Shown here piece after piece: positions 9,284-17,171 of a DNA stretch of 64,000 bases. Below the pieces are notes generated by a model. That model was not told the DNA's origin, did no database searches, and saw only the letters and a program-made list of their open reading frames with translations. The first letter of the stretch is position 1; each line of letters begins with the position of its first letter. A program made the translations under genes and the position numbers. This DNA is from Salipiger bermudensis (GTDB lineage: Bacteria; Pseudomonadota; Alphaproteobacteria; Rhodobacterales; Rhodobacteraceae): contig NZ_JAHVIA010000005.1 in assembly GCF_019801965.1 (NCBI RefSeq), positions 1 to 64,000 on the forward strand. The letters run 5' to 3'.

Positions 9284-9310
9284 GCGGGCGCCGGCTCTTC
9301 CGGCGCCCGC
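9284..9310 (+). terminator. Stem-loop between binding-protein and permease genes
   Basis: Perfect 11-bp stem GCGGGCGCCGG/CCGGCGCCCGC with a CTCTT loop, 15 bp after the TAXI gene stop and not followed by a T-run. It is best read as an mRNA 3' stabiliser or partial terminator, of the kind that raises binding-protein expression over the permease. An A/T-rich stretch at about 9354-9375 downstream could hold a secondary promoter. Confidence 0.6.
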
Positions 9311-9393
9311 ACAAAGCTCTGAGGCTGCGCGAGAGAAACAGCGCAACCCGCTCAAAAACATAAAATATATCCTTTCAACAGGGGGACTGGGCG

Positions 9394-12021
9394 ATGGTGG
9401 ATCAACCGTCAACGGAACGCACTGCCGACGACATGGTGGCGGAGGCCGATACCGGCGCGCGCAACCCGACCAACTGGCAGGGCACGCTGATCATCGGCAC
9501 CTGCATCGCGTGGTCGCTGTTCCAGCTCTACATCGCCTCGCGCATCCCGGGCATGCTCGCGCAGGCCACCGGCATGAGCATCTTCGCCAATATCGTGGCG
9601 CAGGCCCGTTTCGTGCACCTGGCCTTCGCGCTGGCGCTCGCCACCATGGCCTTTCCCCTGACCAAGACCGCCCCGCGCGACCGCATCCCCGCCTATGACT
9701 GGGCGCTCCTGGTGCTTGGCGTCTCGGCCTGTCTCTACCTCGTGGTCTTCCGCTTCGAGATCGCCAGCCGCCCCGGCCTCTGGAGCGCCACCGACATCAC
9801 CATGTCGGCCATCGGCATGATCTGCCTGATGATCGCGGTCTACCGTTCGCTCGGCCTGCCGCTGGTGATCATCGCCTGTATCTTCGTGGCCTTCGCCTTC
9901 TTCGGCGGCTACTCGGAATGGGCCCGCAACATCACCAATTACGGCGGCGCCTCGCTGTCGAAGGCGCTGGGGCATTACTGGATGCAGACCGAGGGGGTCT
10001 TCGGCGTGGCGCTCGGCGTCTCGACCGCGATGATCTTCCTCTTCGTGCTGTTCGGCGCCCTGCTCGACCGCGCCGGCGGCGGCAACTGGTTCATCCAAGT
10101 CGCCATCGCGCTGCTGGGCGCGCTGCGCGGCGGCCCGGCCAAGGCCTCGGTGCTGTCGTCGATGCTGACCGGCATGATCTCGGGCTCGTCGATCGCCAAT
10201 ACCGTGACCACCGGCACCTTCACCATCCCGCTGATGAAGCGCATCGGCTTCCCGGCCGAGAAGGCCGGTGCCGTCGAGGTGGCCTCCTCGACCAACGGCC
10301 AGCTGACCCCGCCCGTCATGGGCGCGGCGGCCTTCCTGATGGTCGAATACGTCAACATTCCCTATATCGACGTGGTCAAGCACGCCTTCCTGCCGGCGGT
10401 GATCTCCTACATCGCGCTGCTCTACATCGTGCATCTCGAGAGCCTGAAAATGGGGCTCAAGGGGCTCGAGAAACCGGGCCGGCGCATCGGCGTGCTGATG
10501 ATCCTGATCCTGTTCCTGTCGGGCTTCATCCTGCTCGGCGCGCTGACCTTCCTGATGATCGGCCTGCGCACCCTGCTCGAGCCGATCATGGGCAACTCGA
10601 TCTATGCCGCCGTGGCCCTCGTCGCGGTGATCTACCTGGTGCTGCTGAAGATCGCGGCGAGCCTGCCCGAGATCAAGGAAGACACCGATCCAGACGCGCC
10701 GCCCAAGGCACCGCGCCTGACCCCGACGCTGATCGGCGGACTCTACTTCGCCATCCCGATCTTCATCCTGGTGTGGAACCTGATGGTGCGGACCGACACG
10801 CTCGACCGGCTGTCGCCGGCGCTCTCGGCCTTCTGGGCCACCTTCTTCATGATCATCATCGCGCTGACCCACCGCCCGCTCAAGGCAATGTTCCGCGGCC
10901 ATGACGTCGGCGTCGAGGCGCGCGCCGGCTGGGGCGATTTCGTGCAAGGTCTGATCCTCGGCGCGCGCAACATGATCGGCATCGGTGTCGCCACCGGCGC
11001 CGCCGGCATCATCGTGGGCACCATCTCGCTGACCGGCGCGCACCAGGTCATCGGCACGGTGATCGAGGTGATCTCGGGCGGCAACCTGATGGTGCTGCTG
11101 ATCCTCGTGGCAGTACTCTCGCTGATCCTCGGCATGGGCCTGCCGACGACCGCCAACTACATCGTCGTGTCCTCGCTGATGGCGCCCGTCATCATCAGCG
11201 TCGGCGCGCAGGTGGGGCTGGTGGTGCCGCTGATCGCGGTCCACATGTTCGTGTTCTACTTCGGCATCCTCGCCGACGATACGCCACCGGTAGGCCTTGC
11301 CGCCTATGCGGCGGCGGCGATCTCGCGCGGCGACCCGATCAAGACCGGTCTGCAGGGTTTCGGCTATGACATCCGCACCGCCCTGCTGCCCTTCCTGTTC
11401 ATCTTCAACACCGACCTGCTGCTCATCGACGTGAGCTTCGGGCACGCGGTCTTCGTGTTCTTCATCGCCTTGTTGGCGATGTTGCTCTTCGCCGCCGCGA
11501 CGCAGGGCTACTTCATCGCCAAGTCGCGGATTTGGGAGAGCGCGGTGCTGCTCTTCATCGCCTTCATGCTGTTCCGGCCGGGCTTCTTCCTCGACATGGT
11601 CGAGGAGCCCTATGTCTCGGCCTCCGGCGGCGCGGCGCTCGAGCTGATGGCCGAGGAGCCCGATGGCGCCGAGATCCGCGTCTTGGTCGAGGGCCCCGAT
11701 TTCGACACCGGGCAGCTGCGCCCGACCACCGTCGTCATCCCGGCGGTCGCGGGCGATGCCGAGACGGCGCTGGCCGATCAGGGCCTGACGGTGATGGAAG
11801 AGGACGGACGGCTGCTGCTCGACGAGCCCTTCCCCGGCACGCCGCTCTTCGATCAGCTCGGCACCGAGTATGATTACTACGGCGACAACCCGGTGGTGAT
11901 ATCGGCGGTCGAGGTCGCAAACGAGCGCATCGCGAAGGAATGGTTCTTCATTCCGGCGCTGCTGCTGCTGGCGGGGATCGTGATGATCCAGCGCCCGCGC
12001 GCCACGCAACCGGCCTTCTGA
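9394..12021 (+). CDS. TRAP transporter fused 4TM/12TM permease with C-terminal DUF3394-like domain
   Basis: 875 residues. The N-terminal third (about residues 30-170) corresponds to the small DctQ-type subunit and the central part (about 190-680) to the DctM-type ion-coupled translocase, with TRAP motifs such as ASSTNGQLTPPVMGAAAF and GMGLPTTANY. After about residue 735 comes a roughly 110-residue extracytoplasmic domain, then a last helix near 849-867. This tail resembles the DUF3394 extension known on some fused TRAP permeases. The protein imports the TAXI ligand using a sodium or proton gradient. The ribosome site is GGGGGACTGGGCG. The neighbouring universal stress protein starts 12 bp after its stop. 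Confidence 0.92.
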   Translation: MVDQPSTERTADDMVAEADTGARNPTNWQGTLIIGTCIAWSLFQLYIASRIPGMLAQATGMSIFANIVAQARFVHLAFALALATMAFPLTKTAPRDRIPAYDWALLVLGVSACLYLVVFRFEIASRPGLWSATDITMSAIGMICLMIAVYRSLGLPLVIIACIFVAFAFFGGYSEWARNITNYGGASLSKALGHYWMQTEGVFGVALGVSTAMIFLFVLFGALLDRAGGGNWFIQVAIALLGALRGGPAKASVLSSMLTGMISGSSIANTVTTGTFTIPLMKRIGFPAEKAGAVEVASSTNGQLTPPVMGAAAFLMVEYVNIPYIDVVKHAFLPAVISYIALLYIVHLESLKMGLKGLEKPGRRIGVLMILILFLSGFILLGALTFLMIGLRTLLEPIMGNSIYAAVALVAVIYLVLLKIAASLPEIKEDTDPDAPPKAPRLTPTLIGGLYFAIPIFILVWNLMVRTDTLDRLSPALSAFWATFFMIIIALTHRPLKAMFRGHDVGVEARAGWGDFVQGLILGARNMIGIGVATGAAGIIVGTISLTGAHQVIGTVIEVISGGNLMVLLILVAVLSLILGMGLPTTANYIVVSSLMAPVIISVGAQVGLVVPLIAVHMFVFYFGILADDTPPVGLAAYAAAAISRGDPIKTGLQGFGYDIRTALLPFLFIFNTDLLLIDVSFGHAVFVFFIALLAMLLFAAATQGYFIAKSRIWESAVLLFIAFMLFRPGFFLDMVEEPYVSASGGAALELMAEEPDGAEIRVLVEGPDFDTGQLRPTTVVIPAVAGDAETALADQGLTVMEEDGRLLLDEPFPGTPLFDQLGTEYDYYGDNPVVISAVEVANERIAKEWFFIPALLLLAGIVMIQRPRATQPAF

Positions 12022-12033
12022 GGAGGAGAGGCA

Positions 12034-12459
12034 ATGTACCAGACGATCCTGCTGGCGGTGGACATCAACGATCTGCCGGAATCGGGCCACGTGGCCGAGG
12101 CGGCGGTGCGCATGGCCAAGGACGAGGGCGCCACGCTACACGTGGTCAACGTCATCCCCGGCTCGGGGATGGCGATGGTCGGCTCCTATCTCGGGCCAGA
12201 TCAGGCCAACGCCATCAAGGCCGAGGCCCGCGACAAGCTCACCGCATGGGCAAAGGCGGCGATCCCCGAATACCTGCTCGGCAAGGTGAAGGTGACGCAG
12301 GGCACGATCTACCACGAGATCATCAAGGCGGCGAAGGAGCTCGACGCCGAGGTCATCGTGGTGGGCGCCCACCGCCCGGCCCTGAAGGACTATCTCGTCG
12401 GCCCCAACGCCGCCCGCGTGGTGCGCCACGCGCCGCAGACCGTCCTGGTGGTGCGCTGA
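12034..12459 (+). CDS. Universal stress protein (UspA family), TRAP-associated
   Basis: A 141-residue single-domain cytoplasmic Usp with the start MYQTILLAVD and the C-terminal pattern VVGAHRP...VGPNAARVVRHAPQTVLVV. The ATP-loop pattern G2xG9xG(S/T) is altered (GAHR in place of GxxG), so nucleotide binding may differ from UspA. It is encoded 12 bp after the TRAP permease with a strong GAGGAGGAGAGG site. In Halomonas the comparable TeaD regulates the TeaABC ectoine TRAP transporter, so a similar role in setting transport activity is plausible here by analogy. Confidence 0.9.
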   Translation: MYQTILLAVDINDLPESGHVAEAAVRMAKDEGATLHVVNVIPGSGMAMVGSYLGPDQANAIKAEARDKLTAWAKAAIPEYLLGKVKVTQGTIYHEIIKAAKELDAEVIVVGAHRPALKDYLVGPNAARVVRHAPQTVLVVR

Positions 12460-12472
12460 GCCGAGCGGCCCC

Positions 12473-12498
12473 GGCCCGTCGCGCCCGAGCGGCGGGCC
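12473..12498. terminator. Hairpin between convergent genes
   Basis: GGCCCGTCGC (12473-12482) can pair with GCGGCGGGCC (12489-12498) with one G-U wobble and a 6-nt loop. It lies in the 39-bp gap between the convergent usp and XRE-cupin genes and could end transcription from both sides. There is no T-run. Confidence 0.4.
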
Positions 12499-13053
12499 TC
12501 AGATCCGCGCAACGACCACCACGTAGCTGCAGGGCGCGTCGCTGCGGTTGACGAAGCTGCAGCGCCGTGGCGTGCCGAGGGTCAGGCAATCGCCCGGCCC
12601 CACCTGCCAGACCTCCTTGCCCTCCTCGAAGGTCAGCTCGCCCGACTGAACCCAGATGCTCTCCATCAGGAAGCCGAAGCTCTGCGGCGGAAAGCTCACC
12701 CGCGCGCCCGCCGGGAGCGTCACCTTGACGATCTCCAGCTTGCGCCGTCCGGCCTCGACCGGGGGCGTGAGCACCTCGCGGACATAGCCGGTCTCGGGAT
12801 CCTGCCAGACCTCGCGATCCCGCGCCCGCGACAGCCGCGAGGCGCCGGTCACCGGCTCGGCCAGCATCTCGGACATCGTCATGCCGAAGGCCCCCGCGAG
12901 CCGCCCGATCACCGCCGCCGTAGGGCTGCTCTCGTCGGCCTCGATACGATGGATCATCGCGCGCGAGACCCCTGCCCGTTCCGCAAGCTCGGTCAGCGAC
13001 CATTCGCGCCGCTTTCGCTCATCCTGGATCTTTCGGGCTAGACCTGTGCTCAT
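12499..13053 (-). CDS. XRE-family regulator with C-terminal cupin domain
   Basis: 184 residues. An N-terminal helix-turn-helix (about residues 10-62, RREWSLTELAERAGVSRAMIHRIE in parts: LTELAERAGVS and RAMIHRIEA) is followed by a cupin (about 105-180, with FGFLMES and GDCLTLGTPRRCSFVN). Proteins of this layout usually repress a neighbouring gene and sense a small molecule through the cupin. The start at 13053 lies 4 bp from a perfect palindrome; frames that extend upstream would cross that palindrome and the start of the divergent GNAT gene. There is no Shine-Dalgarno sequence, so the mRNA may be leaderless. Confidence 0.9.
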   Translation of the reverse strand: MSTGLARKIQDERKRREWSLTELAERAGVSRAMIHRIEADESSPTAAVIGRLAGAFGMTMSEMLAEPVTGASRLSRARDREVWQDPETGYVREVLTPPVEAGRRKLEIVKVTLPAGARVSFPPQSFGFLMESIWVQSGELTFEEGKEVWQVGPGDCLTLGTPRRCSFVNRSDAPCSYVVVVARI

Positions 13054-13056
13054 GGC

Positions 13057-13072
13057 GTCTAATATATTAGAC
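13057..13072. promoter_or_regulatory. Perfect 16-bp palindrome, probable XRE-cupin operator
   Basis: GTCTAATATATTAGAC is a perfect 16-bp dyad in the 21-bp gap between the divergent regulator and acetyltransferase start codons. It is far more A/T-rich than its surroundings and contains -10-like TAATAT/TATATT hexamers on both strands. This suggests an operator overlapping two divergent promoters, bound by the adjacent XRE protein. Confidence 0.75.
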
Positions 13073-13074
13073 AA

Positions 13075-13620
13075 ATGCTTCCCGATCCAAGCCTTTCCGC
13101 CACCGCCCCGCAGATCGACGACGCCTCCGAGGCGGATCTTCCGGGCATTCTCGAGATCTACAACGACGCGGTGCACAACACGCTGGCGATCTGGAACGAG
13201 ACGCCGGTCGATCTCGCCAACCGCCGCGACTGGTGGCAGGCCCGGCAGGCGCAGGGCTACCCGGTGCTGGTGGCACGCGACGCCGGCGGCGCGGTGCTGG
13301 GCTATGCCAGCTTCGGCGACTGGCGGGCCTTCGAGGGCTTCCGCCACACCGTCGAGCATTCGGTCTACATCCACCCTGAGGCGCGCGGACAAGGGCTCGC
13401 GCGCGTGCTGATGACGGCGCTGATCGAAAGGGCGCGCGGCCTCAACAAGCATGTCATGGTGGCCGGCATCGAGAGCGGCAACGCCGCCTCCATCGCGCTG
13501 CACCGCAGGCTCGGCTTCACCGTCACCGGAGAAATGCCGCAGGTCGGCTGCAAATTCGGGCGCTGGCTCGACCTCACCTTCATGCAGCTGGCGCTCGACG
13601 CCCGCGAGGTGCCGGAATGA
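13075..13620 (+). CDS. GNAT acetyltransferase, phosphinothricin/methionine-sulfoximine type
   Basis: 181 residues. The start (ILEIYNDAV) and the acceptor region (HTVEHSVYIHPEARGQGLARVL, shown here as HTVEHSVYI and RGQGLARVL) match the PAT/Bar/YncA branch of GNAT enzymes; the acetyl-CoA loop is RGQGLA. It is followed by AGIESGNAASIALHRRLGF, another hallmark of that branch. It would N-acetylate amino-acid analogues such as phosphinothricin, methionine sulfoximine or methionine sulfone. The ATG at 13075 is only 2 bp from the operator palindrome and has no Shine-Dalgarno sequence. The gene overlaps the next gene by 4 bp and is probably repressed by the divergent XRE-cupin protein. Confidence 0.87.
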   Translation: MLPDPSLSATAPQIDDASEADLPGILEIYNDAVHNTLAIWNETPVDLANRRDWWQARQAQGYPVLVARDAGGAVLGYASFGDWRAFEGFRHTVEHSVYIHPEARGQGLARVLMTALIERARGLNKHVMVAGIESGNAASIALHRRLGFTVTGEMPQVGCKFGRWLDLTFMQLALDAREVPE

Positions 13621-14054
13621 CCCTTCTCGTCACCCTGCTGCTGCTGGTCACCGCCGGCAGCGCGCTGGTGCTGCAAAACGCGCTGATGCTCGAGGCGCGC
13701 ACCGTCTCGGGCTCGATCTGGGTGGCGCTCTGGCTGAACTCGGCGGTGGGTCTGGTGGTGCTGAGCGTCACCGCGCTGGCGGTGGACGGGCCCGAGGCCT
13801 TCGCCCGGCTCGCAAGCGGGCGCTGGTGGATCTTCCTCGTGCCGGGGCTCCTGGGCACCCTCTTCGTCTTCGCCAGCCTCACCGGCTATGCGCAGGTTGG
13901 CGCGACCCTGACGATCTCGGCGCTGGTCGCCTCGCAGGTGGTCGCGGGGCTCGGCTTCGACACGCTGCGCGGCACCAGCGTGGCGCCGCTGCAGATCCTC
14001 GGGCTGGTGCTTCTGGTGGTCGGCGTGGCGCTGGTGATCGGCGCGCGGAGCTGA
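13617..14054 (+). CDS. DMT-superfamily transporter, YdcZ/DUF606-like
   Basis: 145 residues with five predicted helices and the repeated small-residue pattern of DUF606/YdcZ proteins (LTGYAQVGATLTISALVASQ in part: GATLTISALVASQ). These are half-size members of the drug/metabolite superfamily and may work as dimers. The ATGA overlap with the GNAT gene shows translational coupling, so the pair may detoxify and export one class of amino-acid-like compound. That role is inferred from the pairing. Confidence 0.85.
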   Translation: MTLLVTLLLLVTAGSALVLQNALMLEARTVSGSIWVALWLNSAVGLVVLSVTALAVDGPEAFARLASGRWWIFLVPGLLGTLFVFASLTGYAQVGATLTISALVASQVVAGLGFDTLRGTSVAPLQILGLVLLVVGVALVIGARS

Positions 14055-14067
14055 GCCGGAATCCGCC

Positions 14068-14100
14068 GCGGGGCCCGGACGGCCTGCGCCCGGACCCCGC
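14068..14100. terminator. Hairpin between convergent transporter and cydX genes
   Basis: GCGGGGCCCGG (14068-14078) pairs with CCGGACCCCGC (14090-14100) with one mismatch and an 11-nt loop. It sits between the convergent ends of the DMT transporter and the cyd operon and could act in both directions, although there is no T-run. Confidence 0.5.
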
Positions 14101-14134
14101 TTGCATGCGAGGCGGGACGATGCCCAGCATGATC

Positions 14135-14272
14135 TCAGTGCTCGTGCTCTCCCATCGGGCAATCGCCCTCTTCGGAGAGGCAGGCATCGCTGCGCAGCTC
14201 GAGCCACATCGCGTTCAGCACCGCGAAGAGCGCGGCCAGCGGAAGGCCAAGGATCCAGGCGAAATACCACAT
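14135..14272 (-). CDS. cydX: CydX, small subunit of cytochrome bd oxidase
   Basis: A 45-residue protein starting MWYFAWILGLPLAALFAVLN, which is the CydX/CbdX signature: one transmembrane helix with the conserved Trp-Tyr-Phe-x-Trp start and the NAMWLE turn after the helix. The tail carries two cysteines and histidines (C31, C38, HEH end). It follows cydB by 16 bp with a GAGGAGAG ribosome site. CydX stabilises the haem-containing CydAB core in the inner membrane. The gene is short enough to be missed by automated calling; its position at the end of cydAB and its N-terminal motif make the call firm. Confidence 0.93.
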   Translation of the reverse strand: MWYFAWILGLPLAALFAVLNAMWLELRSDACLSEEGDCPMGEHEH

Positions 14273-14288
14273 GATGTCTCTCCTCTTC

Positions 14289-15452
14289 TCAGTAGACGGA
14301 GTGGGAATTGGCGGTGACGTCGTCCTCGGTGACCTTGCCCCAGAGCACCTTGTAGACCCAGGCGGTGTAGGCGAGGATCAGCGGCATGAAGATCGCCGTG
14401 ACCACCAGCATGATGAACAGCGTGCGGTGCGAGCTCGAGGCATCCCAGACGGTCAGCGAGCTGTTCGGATCGACGGTCGAGGGCAGGATGAACGGAAACA
14501 TCGTCAGCCCCACCGAGGCGATGATCCCGAAGATACCGAGCTTCGACCAGAGCAGCGTCGAGACCTCGTAGCCCTCACGCAGGCCGCGCACCGCCATGGC
14601 GATGCCGACAAAGCCCATGAGCGGCGCGATGGCGATCCACGGCCGCTCGGCATAGGCCGAGAGCCAGCTGCCGCCGCGCGAAACCTCGGAATAGAGCGGG
14701 TTGGACGGCCCGTTGGCCACCACCTCGCCCGTCAGCGCGAAGCCGTCGACGCCGAAGGCCAGCCACAGCCCCGCCAGCGCGTAGGCGCCTGCCGCGACCA
14801 TGCCCGCCACGGTGCCGATGGTCCGGGCGCGGATCGCGACCATGCCCTCGGTCTTCAGGCTCAGCCAGGCCGCCCCGTGCATCAAGAGCATCGACAGCGA
14901 GACCACGCCCGAGAGCAGCGCGAAGGGGCGCAGCAGGCCGAGGAACTTCATCGCGAAGTTGCCGTCATACATCGGCATCAGATCGGGCGTCAGGTGGAAC
15001 GGCACCCCCAGCAGCACGTTGCCCACCGCCACGCCGAAGAGCAGCGCCGGCACCGCGCCGCCTGCGAAGAGCGCCCAATCCCAGCTCTTGCGCCAGGTCG
15101 CGCTGTCGCGCTTGGAGCGGTACTTGAACGCCACCGGGCGCACGATGAAGGCGGCGAGCACCACGAACATCGCGAGGTAGAAGCCCGAGAAGCTCACCGC
15201 GTAGAGCGGCGGCCAGGCGGCGAAGATCGCGCCCCCGCCAAGGATGAACCAGACCTGGTTGCCCTCCCAGACCGGGCCCACGGTGTTGATCGCCACGCGG
15301 CGCTCGACATCCGAGCGGGCGACGAAGGGCAGCAGCGCGCCCACGCCCATGTCGAACCCGTCGGTGAGCGCGAAGCCGATCAGCAGCACGCCCAGAAGCG
15401 CCCACCAGATCACGCGCAGCGTGTCGAAATCGATCAGTTCATAGAGGATCAT
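14289..15452 (-). CDS. cydB: Cytochrome bd ubiquinol oxidase subunit II
   Basis: 387 residues, the family size. It starts MILYELIDFDTLRVIWWALLG (quoted in part), then has GFALTDGFDMGVGALLPFV, the conserved GFDMGVG motif of CydB, and WEGNQVWFI. Nine helices are visible. It forms the second half of the bd oxidase, which reduces O2 with ubiquinol in the inner membrane and is typical of low-oxygen, nitric-oxide or peroxide stress. Its start lies 5 bp after the cydA stop and uses GGAG from the end of cydA as ribosome site. Confidence 0.96.
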   Translation of the reverse strand: MILYELIDFDTLRVIWWALLGVLLIGFALTDGFDMGVGALLPFVARSDVERRVAINTVGPVWEGNQVWFILGGGAIFAAWPPLYAVSFSGFYLAMFVVLAAFIVRPVAFKYRSKRDSATWRKSWDWALFAGGAVPALLFGVAVGNVLLGVPFHLTPDLMPMYDGNFAMKFLGLLRPFALLSGVVSLSMLLMHGAAWLSLKTEGMVAIRARTIGTVAGMVAAGAYALAGLWLAFGVDGFALTGEVVANGPSNPLYSEVSRGGSWLSAYAERPWIAIAPLMGFVGIAMAVRGLREGYEVSTLLWSKLGIFGIIASVGLTMFPFILPSTVDPNSSLTVWDASSSHRTLFIMLVVTAIFMPLILAYTAWVYKVLWGKVTEDDVTANSHSVY

Positions 15453-15457
15453 GTCGC

Positions 15458-17071
15458 TTACTCCGCGGGGTTGGTGGCAAAGGGGCCCTGCCCGTCATGG
15501 GTGCGCAACCGGTGTTCGTGGCGCGCCTGCCAGGCCTCAGTCTCGGGCACGTCCTGGAACGGGCCCTTGCGGATGTATTTCACCATCAGGCCCATCTCGA
15601 TGACGAAGAGCACCGAGTAGAAGGTGACGAAGCCCGCCAGCGTGATCAGCAGATCGGCGATGCTCAGGTACGAGGCGCTGAGCGCCGTGGGCAGCACGCC
15701 GTCGACGGTCCAGGGCTGGCGTCCGAACTCGGCCACGAACCAGCCCAGCTCGGCGGCGATCCACGGTGTCGGGATGATCGCGACCGCCGCGTAGAGCGAC
15801 CAGCGCGGAAAGCGCATCCGGTAGAACGACGCCCGGATGAAGAAGAACACCATCACCGCGATGAAGCTGAAGCCGAGCGCCACCATCAGGCGGAAGGCCC
15901 AGAACAGCGGCGCAACGCCGGGAATGGTGTCTTCCGCCGCCAAAGCGATCTGTTCCTCGGTGGCGTCGCGCGGATCGTCGACATAGCGCTTGAGCAGCAT
16001 GGCGTAGCCCAGCGTATCGGAATGCGCCTCGAAGGTGGCGCGCACCTCTGGCGGCGTGGCATCGCGCAGCTCGCGGATGGTCATCAGCGCGTCGTAGGCG
16101 ATGAGCCCCTCGCGGATCATCTCTTCCGAGCGCGCCTCGAGCTCGTTGATGCCGGGGATCTCGGTATTCAGGCTGCGGGTGCCGATCAGCCCCATCACCC
16201 AGGGGATCTCGAGCGCATAATGCGTCTCACGCGCCTCCTGGTCGGGAAAGCCGATGGCGGTGAAGGGCGCCGGGGCCTCGTGGGTCTCCCACATCGCCTC
16301 GATGGCCGCGAGCTTCATCTTCTGGGTATGGCTGGCCGAGTAGCCCGACTCGTCGCCCAAAACGACCACCGAGAGCGCCGCCGCAAGCCCGAAGGACGAG
16401 GCCACCGCGATCGAGCGGCGGGCGAGATCCTTGTGCCGGCCCTGGATCAGGTAGAGCGCCGAGACGCCGAGCACGAAGACCGAAGCCGTGACATAGCCCG
16501 CCGAGACCGTGTGCACGAACTTGGCCTGCGCCACCTCGTTGAACAGCACCTCGAAGAACGAGGTCATCTCCATGCGCATGGTGTCGGGGTTGAATTCCGC
16601 CCCCACCGGGTTCTGCATCCAGCCATTGGCGATCAGGATCCACAGCGCCGAGAAGTTCGACCCGAGCGCCACCAGCCAAGCGACGATCAAGTGCGCCACC
16701 TTGCTCAACTTGTCCCAGCCGAAGAAGAAGAGCCCCACGAAGGTCGCCTCGAGGAAGAAGGCCATCAGCCCCTCGATGGCGAGCGGCGCGCCGAAGATGT
16801 CGCCGACATAGTGGGAGTAGTAGGACCAGTTCATGCCGAACTGGAATTCCATGGTGATGCCGGTGGCAACGCCGAGAACGAAGTTGATCCCGAACAGCGT
16901 GCCCCAGAATTTCGTCATCTGCCGCCAGATGGGGCGGTTCGTCATGACGTAGACGGTTTCCATGATCGCCACGAGGATCGACAGACCCAGCGTCAGCGGC
17001 ACGAAGAGAAAGTGATACATCGCCGTCATCGCGAATTGCAGGCGCGACAGCTCGACCAGCCCGATCTCCAT
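15458..17071 (-). CDS. cydA: Cytochrome bd ubiquinol oxidase subunit I
   Basis: 537 residues. The N-terminus LSRLQFAMTAMYHFLFVPLTLGL holds the haem ligand His near residue 20 (MYHFLFVP), and AKFVHTVSAGYVTAS holds the second conserved His near 184. GRQPWTVDGVLPTA in the C-terminal half is a bd-oxidase signature. The Q-loop between helices 6 and 7 spans about residues 240-375. The ribosome site is AAGGAG. It is the quinol-oxidising, haem b/d-bearing core subunit. Its promoter region overlaps the end of cydC and contains a perfect FNR-type box, so it can be transcribed on its own as well as from upstream. Confidence 0.97.
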   Translation of the reverse strand: MEIGLVELSRLQFAMTAMYHFLFVPLTLGLSILVAIMETVYVMTNRPIWRQMTKFWGTLFGINFVLGVATGITMEFQFGMNWSYYSHYVGDIFGAPLAIEGLMAFFLEATFVGLFFFGWDKLSKVAHLIVAWLVALGSNFSALWILIANGWMQNPVGAEFNPDTMRMEMTSFFEVLFNEVAQAKFVHTVSAGYVTASVFVLGVSALYLIQGRHKDLARRSIAVASSFGLAAALSVVVLGDESGYSASHTQKMKLAAIEAMWETHEAPAPFTAIGFPDQEARETHYALEIPWVMGLIGTRSLNTEIPGINELEARSEEMIREGLIAYDALMTIRELRDATPPEVRATFEAHSDTLGYAMLLKRYVDDPRDATEEQIALAAEDTIPGVAPLFWAFRLMVALGFSFIAVMVFFFIRASFYRMRFPRWSLYAAVAIIPTPWIAAELGWFVAEFGRQPWTVDGVLPTALSASYLSIADLLITLAGFVTFYSVLFVIEMGLMVKYIRKGPFQDVPETEAWQARHEHRLRTHDGQGPFATNPAE

Positions 17072-17090
17072 AACTGGACTCCTTGGCAGT

Positions 17091-17171
17091 TATTCCGCAT
17101 CCACGATGCGAATTATCCGCCGTTATATTCTGCATTCACGATCCGTATTTGATCCGGATCAAATTCCGCAT
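17091..17171 (-). promoter_or_regulatory. Repeated Rrf2/NsrR-type half-sites at the cydAB promoter
   Basis: The motif ATTC(C/T)GCAT begins at 17092, 17127 and 17163, a spacing of 35-36 bp. The first copy forms a dyad CGCAT-CCACG-ATGCG (17096-17110). The motif resembles the perfect dyad in front of cydD and points to a common regulator, most simply the NsrR-like protein encoded upstream of cydD. Confidence 0.6.

Noticed and set aside
9409-12090. Minus-strand frame of nearly 900 codons opposite the TRAP permease
   Set aside because: Antisense shadow of a GC-rich membrane protein gene; the composition (His/Asp/Arg/Gln-rich) is not that of a real protein.
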